Assembly: GCA_024760905.1 (NCBI GenBank)
Contig: CM045745.1
Coordinates: 9,394,782-9,458,781 of the forward strand
Direction: 5' to 3'
Length of the DNA stretch: 64,000 bases
From: Plotosus lineatus
Taxonomy: Eukaryota; Chordata; Actinopteri; Siluriformes; Plotosidae
Part shown: in pieces, positions 47,030 through 58,445 of the stretch
Layout of the letters: every line of letters starts with the position of its first letter
How positions within the stretch are numbered: position 1 is the first letter of the stretch
The notes under the pieces: generated by a model
Seen by the model: the letters and a program-made list of their open reading frames with translations, nothing else
Databases searched by the model: none
Told to the model about the DNA's origin: nothing
Translations under genes and position numbers: made by a program

Positions 47030-49360
47030 ACATAAGGTTATGATCAAGAATTTCCAAATAAAACCAGCATTGGAAACCAAAGGATTTACAAGTTTCAAAT
47101 ACGTTTTACTCACCACTTTATAGCTTGGGATGTATTCGGTGTCTGAGAAAACTAGCTATCGTTTTAAAAATAGTGTGTGGCAGCACTAGACTGTCTGTTG
47201 TTTCCTACCAGTTCAACCTCTGAAGAAAAAGAAATAGAAAAAAAGGCATGTGCTGGTTCTAAAGGGAAAGCTAAAGTGCAATTCTCAGAAGGAACACTCT
47301 TCTCATAAACTGTTGATGCCATGGTACCAGGCATATGGGAGCACCAAGTCTGCTCACAGTGGTGTAAACCGACACCTCATCCAGGGGAAACCATGGTAGC
47401 CGAACTGAGGCACCTTCTCACCAGGGACAATGTTGCCTTTGGTCATGATGGACGCATACCTCAATTTTTACAGAGAACACGCAGTACATGAGAACATTAT
47501 CCTGTTTGGTTCCAAATGGGGAAGAATCCCAGACTACCAATTTGTCTTTGCCATTGTAAATGAGCTCCTGAATTTCTGAATACAACAGAACACTATTTTA
47601 TCCATCAATGCTATCATTTATTTTGCTTAGTGGTATTTTCAACTCCAATATTGACACTAGATTAATCTTATACTTAGCAACTGTGTTTCTTTAAAACTAA
47701 TCTACAGACCTGGAGTGTTGCTGGCCTCCGCATTAGTTCTTAAATCTAGCTCAGGAGCACCGAGTCACTGTGGGTCAAAGGAAGCATCCAGGGTTGAAAT
47801 TTAAACAGAACATGATGAGGCTCTTCTCAGAACAGCTTTACAAACATTGCCATGAGTCAAAGTTCCAATAAAGTGTGTCTTAATTTCAAACTAAGAGACT
47901 ATTTGTCCGACATAGAATTGTGGGACTGGACAGGAGGGCTTATAACTTACAGAACGGGTAATGAGAAGTCATATGTCCAATATGGACCACCGGCTGGAAA
48001 ACACCAAGTTGACAAATTGTCAAGCACTAGGGAAACTCTTCAAAATTTCTAAACCATGTGACCATGCAGCATGACCAAGACTCCCTGTTTACAATATTTA
48101 CGTTAACTGCTTGAGAGTTAAACGAATGAAACTTTGATTCTTTAACTGTAAACAAATTATTGTATAAAAATAAAATAGGCATCGACGTAGCCACTAACTT
48201 GAAAATAAATTTACTCTACTCACACATTTTCTAATTTTTTTTAAGATGCAAATGCTTGGCACTCTAGGTGGGTGATTTTATATGGATTAGCATGATAAGG
48301 AACCATTGCTGATTTTCGTCAAGAGTAAACTGCATAGCCATCTGCGTATTTCTGCCCTGTGGTGGCCTGGCCAGCTGTCCAGGGTGTACTCGGTCCTGGC
48401 CCAGAGTCGGCTGAGATGGGCACTAGCCTCCCCGTGACGATAATTAGGATTAAGCGGTTCAGAAAATGAATGCAATGAATGAATAGGATGATGTACAAAA
48501 TGAAAATTGTGATTCACTTTGAAGCTGAAAATATTTTTTGTATATGCAAACAATTTTTTTTTTTTTTTCTGTGGTTTACTTGATTCTTCATGGCACTGGC
48601 ACCCAGGCTAGAATTTTTTTTCCTACCTTGCACTCATTCCGTAATAGGCTCTACCCAATAGGAAAATGCTAAACCCCTTCTATCAATTACCAACACCCAA
48701 CAGCATGATGGCAGCATGTGTGGTAGCTCGTGAGGACCTCATTTCGAAAAGTGGCTCTGTCTCCTCAGTAATTTAGAAATGGCTGCTTCTGCAAAGTCAG
48801 ACAGCATAAAAAATTGCCCACTTGTAAAAGTCTGATGTGACCAAAGGCAGTAGCACAAAAAAAAAACCTTATCTTGCCATCTCAGACATGTGCACAGCTG
48901 AGTAGCAGGACATGAAGAGGCATGGAATAGCTGAAGAGGCAAGAGAATAGCTGCTTTATTTTCACGTTGCACTCCATATGATAAGGAACCCAGGTAGAAA
49001 TCAATTCCAGTGGTATTTCATACCAACATATATATGGTGTCCATACAAACAATGGGGAACGGGTTGAAACTAGTTTATACAGATGCTAAATAAACTCAAC
49101 TGGATACATGAGCCACCAAACAGTCAGTACTTCACTGAAATATCTATACAGCGACTACAAGTGAAACATGAAAAGTCCTTTGATGAGCATAAATTAAGCC
49201 TGAATAGACAAGTTAAAAAAAACCCCACAGAAGTACAAATTAATACTTTAAAATATACACTACAAAAAAAAGTTAAGAATATTTGGAAATTTGAGATATT
49301 TTTTTCGTTTTTGTGAATTGGCCTTAATTTCAGTTTTATTGACAAATATCCTTAACCTTT
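47030..49360. other. Mostly unassigned stretch with one SINE fragment
   Basis: 48290-48475 is a plus-strand SINE, tail type 1, lacking its head (ggaaccattgctgattttcg, then gctgagatgggcactagcct, then aattaggattaagcggttca). Poly-T near 48555-48569. Elsewhere nothing was recognised, including the 66-codon frame at 47852-48052. Confidence 0.55.
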
Positions 49361-49364
49361 TTTG

Positions 49365-50990
49365 TATGTGTGAGAGAGGGAAATGTATTGACTGATGACA
49401 GAAGTGTGCTGGGAAGATGGAAAGAGTACTTTGAAGAGCTGATGAATGAAGAAAATGAGAGAGAAAAAAGAGTAGAAGGGGTGACTGTTGAGGAGCAGGA
49501 AGTAGCAAAGATTAGTAAGGGAGAAGTGAGGAGGGCATTGAAGAGGATGAAGAGTGGAAAGGCAGTTGGCCCTGATGACATACCAGTTGAGGTATGGAAG
49601 TGTCTAGGGGAGGTAGCAGTAGATTTTCTGACAAGAATATTCAACAAGGTCTTAGAAAGTGAGCAGATGCCAGAGGAATGGAGGAGAAGTGTGCTTGTGC
49701 CCATTTTTAAGAACAAGGGAGATGTACAGAGTTGTGGCAACTACAGAGGGATAAAGTTGATGAGCCATACAATGAAGCTATGGGAAAGAATAGTGGAAGC
49801 AAGACTAAGGGCAGAGGTCAGCATTTGTGAACAACAGTTTGGTTTCATGCCCAGAAAGAGCACCACAGATGCAGTGTTTGCTTTGAGGATGTTAATAGAG
49901 AAGTACAGAGAAGGTCAGAGGGAGCTGCATTGTGCCTTTGTGGATCTGGAGAAAGCCTATGACAGGGTGCCGAGAGAAGAACTGTGGTATTGTATGAGGA
50001 AGTCTGGAGTGACAGAGAAGTATGTTAGAGTGGTGCAGGACATGTATGAGAGATGTAAGACAGTGGTGAGGTGTGCTGTCGGTGTGACAGAAGAGTTCAA
50101 GGTGGAGGTGGGACTGCATCAAGGGTCAGCTCTCAGCCCCTTCTTGTTTGCTATGGTGATGGACAGGCTAACAGGCGAGGTTAGACAAGAATCTCCATGG
50201 ACTATGATGTTTGCAGATGACATCGTGATCTGTAGTGAGAGCAGAGACCAAGTGGAGGAAAATCTAGAGAGGTGGAGGTATGCCCTGGAAAGGAGGGGAT
50301 TGAAGGTTAGTCTTAGTAAGACAGAATACATGTGTGTGAACGACAAGGACCCAAGAGGAACTTTGAGGTTACAGGGGGCAGAGATAAAGAAGGTGGAGGA
50401 TTTTAAGTACTTAGGCTCAACAATCCAGAGCAATGGAGAGTGGGGAAAAGAGGTGAAGAAGCGTGCAGGCAGGTTGGAATGGATGGAGAAAAGTGTCGGT
50501 GTGATGTGTGATAGGAGAGTATCGGCAAGAATGAAGGGAAAAGTGTACAAGACGGTGGTGAGGCCAGCAATGTTGTATGGTTTAGAGACAGTGGCCCTGG
50601 GGAAAAGACAGGAGTCAGAGTTGGAGGTAGCAGAGATGAAAATGTTGAGGTTCTCTTTGGGAGTAACGAGGATGGATAGGATCAGAAATGAGTACATCAG
50701 AGGGACAGCACATGTTAGATGTTTTGGAGACAAAGTCAGAGAGGCTAGATTGAGATGGTTTGGACATGTACAGAGGAGGGATAGTGAGTATATTGGTCGT
50801 AGGATGCTGAGGTTGGAACTACCAGGCAAAAGGCCCAGAGGAAGACCAAAGAGAAGATTTATGGATGCGGTGAAGGCGGACATGAAGGTCGTTGGAGTAA
50901 GAGTAGAAGATGCAGAGGACAGGGAGAGATGGAGGCAGATCATTTGCTGTGGCGACCCCTGAAGGGAACAGCCGAAAGGAAAAGAAGAAG
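49365..50990 (+). mobile_element. 5'-truncated LINE, RT frame uninterrupted
   Basis: The element starts abruptly inside the polyprotein (REGNVLTDDRSVLGRWKEYF) and ends with a 3' tail ggcgacccctgaagggaaca then gccgaaaggaaaagaagaag running into (TA)n. The 5' truncation and microsatellite tail are typical of target-primed insertion. It is the same family as the deleted copy at 42836-44218. Confidence 0.92.
49370..50962 (+). CDS. Reverse transcriptase domain of a LINE, N-terminally truncated
   Basis: A 530-residue frame without stops. Order: KRMKSGKAVGPDDIPVEVWK (about 60-80); VPIFKNKGDVQSCGNYRGIK (about 110-130); FGFMPRKSTTDAVFALRML; AFVDLEKAYDRVPREELWYC with the first catalytic Asp (about 190-205); GLHQGSALSPFLFAMVMDRL (about 250-270); MMFADDIVIC with the catalytic Asp pair (about 285); KVEDFKYLGSTIQSNGEWG; then VRPAMLYGLETVALGKRQES and GHVQRRDSEYIGRRMLRLEL, ending CCGDP and stop. 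RT motifs look complete. The endonuclease is missing, so it cannot retrotranspose alone. The initiator Met is arbitrary because the 5' end is lost. Confidence 0.93.
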   Translation: MREGNVLTDDRSVLGRWKEYFEELMNEENEREKRVEGVTVEEQEVAKISKGEVRRALKRMKSGKAVGPDDIPVEVWKCLGEVAVDFLTRIFNKVLESEQMPEEWRRSVLVPIFKNKGDVQSCGNYRGIKLMSHTMKLWERIVEARLRAEVSICEQQFGFMPRKSTTDAVFALRMLIEKYREGQRELHCAFVDLEKAYDRVPREELWYCMRKSGVTEKYVRVVQDMYERCKTVVRCAVGVTEEFKVEVGLHQGSALSPFLFAMVMDRLTGEVRQESPWTMMFADDIVICSESRDQVEENLERWRYALERRGLKVSLSKTEYMCVNDKDPRGTLRLQGAEIKKVEDFKYLGSTIQSNGEWGKEVKKRAGRLEWMEKSVGVMCDRRVSARMKGKVYKTVVRPAMLYGLETVALGKRQESELEVAEMKMLRFSLGVTRMDRIRNEYIRGTAHVRCFGDKVREARLRWFGHVQRRDSEYIGRRMLRLELPGKRPRGRPKRRFMDAVKADMKVVGVRVEDAEDRERWRQIICCGDP

Positions 50991-51005
50991 ATATATATAT
51001 ATATA

Positions 51006-51009
51006 TGTG

Positions 51010-51054
<45 letters not shown>

Positions 51055-51351
51055 GTCCTCGGTTTATACCAGTCCCGACTTACACCGTTTCGTAGTTACA
51101 AATGCGCCACCTGATTTATCTGACAGCCAGATACAGTCATCAAAGCAGCCACATCTGGCTATATATATATATATAAATAAAAAACAGACACTCCCCGACT
51201 TGCGTTCATCCATTTTACGTGTTTTTTTTTTTCAAAACATTTTGAGTTTAGACGTACCTACATAGTACGCTGACGTAATGACGCTGCATCCATTGTTTAC
51301 AAACTTCAGACTGAGTGTGTGTGTGTATATATATATAATATATATGTATAT

Positions 51352-51398
<47 letters not shown>

Positions 51399-51415
51399 TA
51401 AGTATATATATCTCA
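51006..51415. repeat. Microsatellites around 51 kb
   Basis: (TA)n at 50990-51006 with (CA)n at 51017-51050 follow the LINE tail. (GT)n, (TA)n and (CA)n lie at 51316-51395 inside the Tigger-like copy C1. Confidence 0.9.
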
Positions 51416-52102
51416 GTTATATAGCGTGTTACTCTTGTGTTAAGACGTCGTCTCTGTGATTTTTCTGTTTACACTGTTTTGCGGATATGGTTGGTCAGAA
51501 GTGTAAGCCTACTAGCATGAGTGCAAGTCTCATACACAGAGATGAATTAACTATCAGATCAGCACAATCTTTATATTTATTATCTTTTAGCAGAATCCTA
51601 AGAGTGTATACTTATTTTTATATTAATATTCATTAGGATTTGTACTTGTTCTTTGTATGCATCTCTTGAATAAAGTTTACTTACTTACACAAAAGAAAGA
51701 ACTCTCCGCTTTGCTGGGAGACTGCATCAGTGCAGGCTGTGTTCTAAATGAGTTCAACGGCACCCTTGTACACTTGAAAGACCGGAAGTCTGTATAAACC
51801 ACAGCAAATACACTACTTTCGGTATTGAGCGCTTCACATATTGTAAGCGTTGATTGACTGTTTTAAGCTTCATGTAAAGTGCCTTGGTATAAATAAGTGA
51901 CTTATTTGAAATTAATGTTGATATTATATGATATATTTTATATTATTTTACAATGTTATGTTTATAATAATTGATTTAGGGGTGTTTCATGAGATACGGT
52001 AATGGTATTTATGGATGTATAGTACAGTATGAGTGTCATACGTCACACGTCATACATCACTGTAACAACTTACGTTCACTTTCAACTTGCGTTCGGCGTC
52101 TG
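51185..52102 (+). mobile_element. Tigger-like element, copy C1 (CAGACACTCCCC ends)
   Basis: The left end cagacactccccgacttgcg and right end cttgcgttcggcgtctg are inverted, with TA on the right. The interior shares long stretches with copy C2 (58642-59449): acgctgacgtaatgacgctg, ttgtgttaagacgtcgtctc, atggttggtcagaagtgtaa, gggtgtttcatgagatacgg. It is interrupted by microsatellites (51316-51415) and by other sequence near 51540-51710. Confidence 0.75.
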
Positions 52103-52107
52103 TATAT

Positions 52108-54130
52108 ATGGCGCTCAGAGAATTAGATTTTAAAATATGTCTTTTTTTGGCTCTCTTAGTCAAAAAGGTTCCCGACCCTTGATCTTATGGTGTACATTTA
52201 CAGAGTATAGGTAGAGTATTTACATTTGCAGCTCACATAGTGTGTTTAAGTAAAAGTTTTTCGTAACGTAATCGTTGAAATATATGGAATAGGAAACTTC
52301 AGACAATCGGGTACTTTGGACCAGTGTTCCCCCCCTATTAGTCCATTAAACCGAGGTGTGAGTGTGTGTGTATATATACTAGTAATGTATTCATGTATGT
52401 CAAAATGTATTCATAAAATAAAACCTATTTAAAGGGTCGATTAGTGTTCTTCGTCATTTACGTATAACATTAGCGGTTCCGTCCAGCAGCAGCAGTCCAT
52501 GCCCAATTTTAAAGTGCACCCTAGTGTTGTAACATTGGGCATGCTCCGAGATAAGTTGCCTTTTTTGATCGGCTGTTCGAGCCTTATAGTGTCGCAATCT
52601 CGTTTGATTGGCTGGGATGTGCACACATTAATCAGCCAGTGCCGAGCTGCAGAAATTGTAGAAAAAAAAATTCCTTTTGTTCATAAACCAACTGACGACA
52701 AAAAACAGAGTTGGCAAAGCAGCTGGATAAGACGTCTTGGATTTACCATCACTCACATCTCTGCCAGCATTCTCATCCTCAGTCTCACTGAAATGTGAGT
52801 GTCACTGTCTCCACAAGATACATCAACCCCACCCAAGACACATCAATCCACCCCATCACTTCCAGGGAATACCGACTGCTAACCCCCAGAATTCAGCCCT
52901 AACTAATAATCTGCAGGGTAAAATTACCAGTTTTATGCTTTTTATGGTCCTTTATGCCAAAATATACTTTGTATTGCTTAAACATATTAACTTGCACAAA
53001 ATTACGCTGCAATAATGAGATTTGATTTCTGGCCATAACGCCCAGTCCTATTTAGCACATTTTCACAGCTGAGTGTATAATGGCCAGCTGATGTCCTTTG
53101 ATTTTTGGTAACAATTGGTATATCAACCAACAGTACACAGCAATCTGTCCCAAACCCTCAGCAGCTGCTGTGGTCACCAACTACATATACAGCTACAAAG
53201 AACCAAAATCATGTATTTTGTTAGCTAGCTAACTTGAGGCTTTTACATTGGATTTAGTTAGCATCCCCATTAGCAAAACAGTATTAACTAGTAGATAATG
53301 GTAGAAATGATGAGTGATGGTGTAAATAAAAAATAGCTACAGGGGTAAAAATAAGAAATTTGCTGTACTTAAGGAGTCCTTTATTTAAATTTTACACAGT
53401 GAAGCAGTACAGGCCAATTAAAAAAAAAAAAAAAAGTGTCCTTCACTGAATTCCCTTTCCCTTCTGTTCGATTCAAAGCACAGTAAGTGACCATTGACCA
53501 TTTAGACCTGGGAGGTAGCGCACATGAATTCTTCCTTGTTTCCAGACGGCCTACAGGCATCAACTGGAAAAGATTTACAAGAATCAAAGCGGCGTACTCA
53601 CATCCTTTAATTGGCACCATACTAAAGTGATCAGTCCATGGATAAGATTTCATGATGGTTTTCATTAAAATTCCATTAATGCCAGTCTTTGCCTCTGACT
53701 GGTTCATATGATTCAATTTACTGTGTAGTACTGTTCTCGGCTTATTGCTCTTCGAATAGAGGGGATTGGTTTCTGAAATTATATACTTACATTTTGTGCC
53801 AAACTGCAGTGCTTGTCATCAACTACTCATCAGGGGTGATCTCTTTAAGGCACTAAAGCCTATATTCACCTGATGTCACCTACTAGACTAGGTTAAGGAA
53901 GACGTTCAAAAGTTTTAATTTCCTTATAAATTATTAACAGGTTGGATTGAATCCATGTTGTAAAATTGTAGGCAAGAGAATGAAGAATCCTTGCCGAAAG
54001 GAAGGGAAGTGAGAAAATTCCACGACTGAGCACTTACTAGTTGAGCAATGATATCAAAACACCCAGTGACATAAACTGGAACAAACTGGATCACCACTGC
54101 AGTTTCATATTTTACAAATGCAACAACAAT
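52108..54130. other. Unassigned stretch; hAT right-end fragment at its start
   Basis: 52108-52185 is a hAT right-end fragment (see 37904-38718). The rest has several short frames (52499-52798 plus, 53381-53716 minus) that I could not relate to any family. Probably intronic. Confidence 0.45.
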
Positions 54131-54136
54131 GGGTGT

Positions 54137-54275
54137 TCAGTGGGGGCCCGATGGTAAGGTTCTGGATTATCGATCCTTAGGTTGTGGGGTTCAAGCTCCA
54201 CTGTCACAGTGCAGCTAACTGGGTTATCAATGGCTGGCCATGTCTCTTACTGTCTATTGTGGGAAGGATGTAAAA
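54137..54275 (+). mobile_element. SINE head and partial body
   Basis: Degenerate tRNA-like head (ggattatcgatccttaggtt, then ggggttcaagctcc) and body cagtgcagctaactgggtta and tggctggccatgtctcttac, ending without a tail near 54275. Confidence 0.65.
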
Positions 54276-54442
54276 CATAGGCGTCAAACTCGTGCCACAA
54301 AGGGCCATGTGACTGCAGGTTTTTGTTTCAACCAAGCAGTAGCACACCTGACTTGGCTCATTTAAACAAAGCTTTGAGTCTTCAGGCAGTTGATTGGTCA
54401 ATCTGTGTGCTCTGTACAGAGACTGACCAATCAACTGCCTGA

Positions 54443-55270
54443 AGTGCCGACTATAAACCCTTTAAAAATGATAAAAGTTCAAAAATTTTGTATGAAATAT
54501 GCATGAAATGTGTTAAAAGTAAAAGAAAATTATTTATTAAACTATTTAAACATTTTATTAACAAATTTATTAATTGTGGGGCAGTGGTGGTCTAGTGGTT
54601 AGGGCGCAGGATCGCTGATCCTAAGGTTGGGGGTTCGAGTCCCCACAAGGTTGCCACTGTCCCCCAAGTGCAGCTAACTGGGTTATCAAAGGCAGGCCAT
54701 GTCTCTCACTGTCTATGGTGAGAGGCATGTAAAAGAACCATTGCTGACTTTCGTAAAGAGTAGCTGCAAAGTCGTCAGCATGTTTCTGTCCCTTGCTAAA
54801 GGGTTGTGACAGGAAGGGCATCTGACATAAAAACCTATCCGACGTAAAAACCTATGCCAAATCAGATGATTCGCTGTGGCGACTCCCGAGAAAGGGAAAA
54901 AGCCGAAAGAGAAGAAGATTAACATATTTATTAATTAAACCATGATTAAACATATTTATTAATGCACACACACGCACAAAACACTGTCTCTCTCTCTCTG
55001 TCTCTCTCTCTCACACACACACACACACTCGCTTCGCTGAATGCGGGCTCCACCCACACGCAGGACGCCGGAGCATTTTAAGACAGGGAATTCAAAGAGC
55101 ATTCTCTGCTTGACAGAGCAGAGGTCCAAACTCAACTTTAACTTGTATCCTTGAGGGATCGGAGGTCCGGATGAGCCGCGTTTTGCTCACATTCGGCGGA
55201 GCGCGCCACATTTATTAAACATTTACTGAATTAAACAACTTAGAGAGTAAATTAAAAAACTCAAAAGAGA
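54443..55270 (-). mobile_element. Fragment of the 41931-type element, inverted, split by a SINE
   Basis: ctataaaccctttaaaaatg, ttatttattaaactatttaa, and after the SINE attaaaccatgattaaacat correspond in order to the interior of 24284-24554. The part from about 55035 (gaatgcgggctccacc, then gggatcggaggtccggatga, then gcggagcgcgccacat) is the reverse complement of 42310-42740. No terminal repeats are visible. Confidence 0.65.
54576..54917 (+). mobile_element. Complete tRNA-headed SINE, tail type 2, with 19 bp duplication
   Basis: Head gtggggcagtggtggtctag then tggttagggc (A box) and ggttgggggttcgagtcccc (B box). Body gtgcagctaactgggttatc and catgtctctcactgtctatg. Tail gggttgtgacaggaagggca, gattcgctgtggcgactccc, aagccgaaagagaagaag. 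Flanks attaacaaatttattaatt (54557-54575) and attaacatatttattaatt (54918-54936) differ at one base. This is the best-defined copy in the window and looks the youngest. Confidence 0.95.
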
Positions 55271-55578
55271 GTAAAGAACCCATCATCTCTGACTGACTCT
55301 GTACAGTCTCTATCTGTCTCTCTCTCACACACACACACACACGCACGCACGCACACTCCCGCACTCACACAGTCTCAATCTCTCTCTCTGTCTCTCTGTC
55401 TCTCTCTCTCACTCACACACACACACACACAAAACTCTCTAGTGTGTTTTGCCGAATGTGGGTTCTGCCCACACACGGCCCGGAGCTGACGGAGAAATTG
55501 TATTTAAATGTTTAAATGGACGGTACGTTGTATTTAAAGTAGAATTACAGTACCTGTTTGAAAGATCAGAGGTGAATC

Positions 55579-55625
<47 letters not shown>

Positions 55626-55663
55626 TATACACATACATACATACACATTATATATTATATATA
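55271..55663. repeat. Cluster of (CT)n and (CA)n microsatellites
   Basis: Runs at about 55315-55345, 55380-55432 and 55584-55622 are separated by short unique sequence, including gtgtgttttgccgaatgtgg, which echoes the element at 54443. Confidence 0.9.
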
Positions 55664-55997
55664 TGGGTCAGTGGTGGTCTAGTGGCTAGGCCGCAGGATC
55701 GCTGATCCTAAGGTTGGGGGTTCGAGTCCCCACAAAGTTTGTCACTGTCCCCCCACTGCAGCTAAGTGGGTTATCAAAGGCGGGCCAGGTCTCTCACTGT
55801 CTATGGTGAGAGGCATGTAAAAGAACCATTGCTGACTTTCGTAAAAAGTAGCTACAAAGCTGTCGGCGTGTTTCTGTCCCTTGCTAAAGGGTTGTGACAA
55901 GAACGGCATCCGACGTAAAAACCTCTGCCAAATCAAATGTGCGAATCAGATGATTCGCTGTGGCTATTCCCGAGAAAAAAGGGAAAAAGCCGAAAAG

Positions 55998-56001
<4 letters not shown>
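55664..56001 (+). mobile_element. tRNA-headed SINE, tail type 2
   Basis: Head gggtcagtggtggtctagtg and ggttgggggttcgagtcccc, the shared body, and tail ccgacgtaaaaacctctgcc, gattcgctgtggctattccc, aaaaagccgaaaaga. Nearly identical to 54576-54917 except for small changes; it lies between (TA)n runs, so no target duplication can be defined. Confidence 0.9.

Positions 56002-56002
<1 letters not shown>

Positions 56003-56044
<42 letters not shown>
56003..56044. repeat. (TA)n microsatellite after a SINE
   Basis: About 20 TA units directly after the SINE tail at 56001. Confidence 0.97.
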
Positions 56045-56046
<2 letters not shown>

Positions 56047-58016
56047 TTTAACATTGTGGGAGAGGATTTTTGGGCGTGCGGTAATACAGCATTCTGAGCA
56101 GCACTCATGTACTTTCTGTAATTATTTTCAGTTTGGTGAAGGTTTGCACTCTTTTTTTTCTACCTAGCTTTTAATACTAATAGCTGTAGTTTCCTTTTAA
56201 TTTTGGAAGGATGTGCAGTGTCCACTTGGCACCTTGATATGATTAATATTTTACAATTGTTTATTTAAAGACTGTGGCAGGGAAAATACAGTAAATCAGT
56301 TATTCATAAGGTGCATGAGCTGTACTTTTGGAAACATCTGCAAAGAAAATTCAACCTTCACACTTTGCTACATTAATGCAAGAATTTACAAAAGAATACA
56401 TAATATTCCTTGCACCACTGGCCAAAGAATCACAGCCTCGAGAGCCCAAGTAAGTAATTTTATTATTATTAAAAAAAAAAAAAATCATGCAACCACAATA
56501 CATACTGTTGTGTCTCGTATCTGAAGGATTCTGGGAGCTGTGATAAGCTTTTCTCCAGGTCCATTGCCCAGTAAAACCCTGCTTATAGATGCAGGACAAT
56601 CTCCTTCTATCAACTTGGCCATCTCCCTAAGGTTCAAGGGCTTTCTTATTAAAATAGGCTCCGACAAGCCATGTAAAGCAAAACAGCAGTGTGCCCGGTA
56701 ACTTCAAGGACTCGGACGATAATTTAACTCCCATTCCAACAAAAGACATAAAAAGGTATTCAGCTGCCTTTATTTTTTTTTTTTCCTTCAATGAGTGCCT
56801 CATTACAGTATTTGGCAGGATGCAAGAGTGCCAGAAATTCTTGAACTACATAAATGGTATAAAAGCTAGTTATCTGGCACAACACAAAAAAAGGCAATAA
56901 TCTTTAAAAAACTGATCATGAACAAAGCAATCAGAAGAGAAGGGCTGCCATTTAGCTGTCAAATGTAATAAAAAATGCATTTATTCTACTATCCAAAAAA
57001 CAGCGTTTCACACTGAGCCCCGGGTGTGTGGAATTTATGACATTTTAAATAACTTCAGTGCCAGCCAAGCAGACAATAGCCACGGCAGGATTCCCCCTCC
57101 ATGAGGGCAGAGGCTCAGATTTCACCCTCATACACTCACCACAACCACATCTATGCCAAACACTTAATGAATCTCTTCAGTTTCCTGGGAAAAAAAAAAA
57201 ATAATAAAAAAAAAAAAAAAACATTTCAACCTCGCAACTATAGTAACTTGTTTATTTTTCATGGAGACACATGAAGGATACGTGTATGCATGTATGTATA
57301 TTGATGAATAGTGGTTTTCTGAAAAAATATTTTTTATCAATCTGGGTAGTAAATGACAAAAAGCAGAGCAGACTGAGGGAAACATCCAATCAAATCAGCC
57401 TTTTTTTTTTATTTTTTTTTTTTTAACTCATTGGCAACATGGTAGCTGTGTTCCCGTCAATATGAAACCTAAAACTACTATTGCTTCTACAATCGCAGAT
57501 TACAAATTCAGCCTGTTGCTTACACAAAAACACCTCAAAGACTAGTCATCAAGTTTATGAAAACAAAATTTAAAAGTCGAATAAACAATCCTATCACTGA
57601 ACTTCTGCCGATCTTCCACAAGCCAGAAATTTCTCATTATACTCATTATTGCTGCGATTATTTTATTTTATTTTTATTTTTTTTGGGGGGGTCCTGCTTT
57701 TACTTTTCAGATTTAGTCAACAAAGGAGGAGACAAATGTTTTACGACACATGCAAATGCATTCCGAAGAACTAAAAGACTTTGCTCGCAGACAACCTTTA
57801 GAAACTGCGCTTCAATAAACCACTTCCTCGCAGCCCTTACCTCCTTTCATTCAAAAGGGGGAGAGTAAGCATTTATGACCCAGTTCCTGTTTTGGACTGT
57901 TACGCACAAGTCACACCCCCCCCCCCCTTCTATTCCATCTCTCCCTCCTACTCCTCCTCCCTCCCTTTTCCGTTCCTTTCATTCCAGTGGAAGAGGCAGC
58001 TTGCAGTTTCATGGCC

Positions 58017-58175
58017 TCAACCCTTTGTGCACCACCAATACAAGTAGATACAATTTTTGTCTGGTCGCAAAGCAATTACTGGCTTGCTCATGTAGATGTT
58101 CATCTTAGGTTCAACCACTGCCAGGACAGGAAAGCTGAGTGATGTTGGGTCACCCCAAAAGTTTCGTTCTTCCAC
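58017..58175 (-). CDS. Possible terminal exon of unknown protein
   Basis: After an acceptor-like tatattttatatcag, a 52-codon frame starts VEERNFWGDPTSLSFPVLAV, continues VEPKMNIYMSKPVIALRPD, and ends YLYWWCTKG with TGA. An alternative donor GTAATT follows SKP. Composition is protein-like, with W, P and M in plausible places, but I recognise no family. The frame also extends upstream of the acceptor without stops, so it may be chance or a transposon relic. Confidence 0.25.
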   Translation of the reverse strand: MEERNFWGDPTSLSFPVLAVVEPKMNIYMSKPVIALRPDKNCIYLYWWCTKG

Positions 58176-58387
58176 CTGATATAAAATATAAAAAGAAGCG
58201 GTGTGGCTTCTAATTATTAAACAGATTATTTTACTAGAAATGCGCAGAATATGAATTTGAATATGCAGCCATCCGTTCTGATAGTTTGCAAATATAATAG
58301 TTCTAATTTCTATGAAAACCTTTCCATAACAAATGAGATTTTGCTCTCAGACATGCTTTGGATAAACGGCTAGTAATGTAAAAAAGA

Positions 58388-58411
58388 TATTATATATATA
58401 TATGCATATAT

Positions 58412-58442
<31 letters not shown>
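58388..58442. repeat. (TA)n-(CA)n microsatellite
   Basis: TA units followed by CA units, ending just left of the pogo-like copy B. Confidence 0.95.

Positions 58443-58445
<3 letters not shown>

Noticed and set aside
50119..51051. 310-codon minus-strand frame
   Set aside because: It is the antisense shadow of the LINE RT frame at 49370-50962, starting in a (CA)n run; composition is Ser/Leu-rich as expected for an antisense reading.
52499..52798. 99-codon plus-strand frame
   Set aside because: No motif, no splice context and no repeat match; kept only as unassigned sequence.
54590..54650. Functional tRNA gene
   Set aside because: The A- and B-box-like sequences belong to a SINE head with body, LINE-type tail and target duplication; no folded cloverleaf with an acceptor stem is evident.
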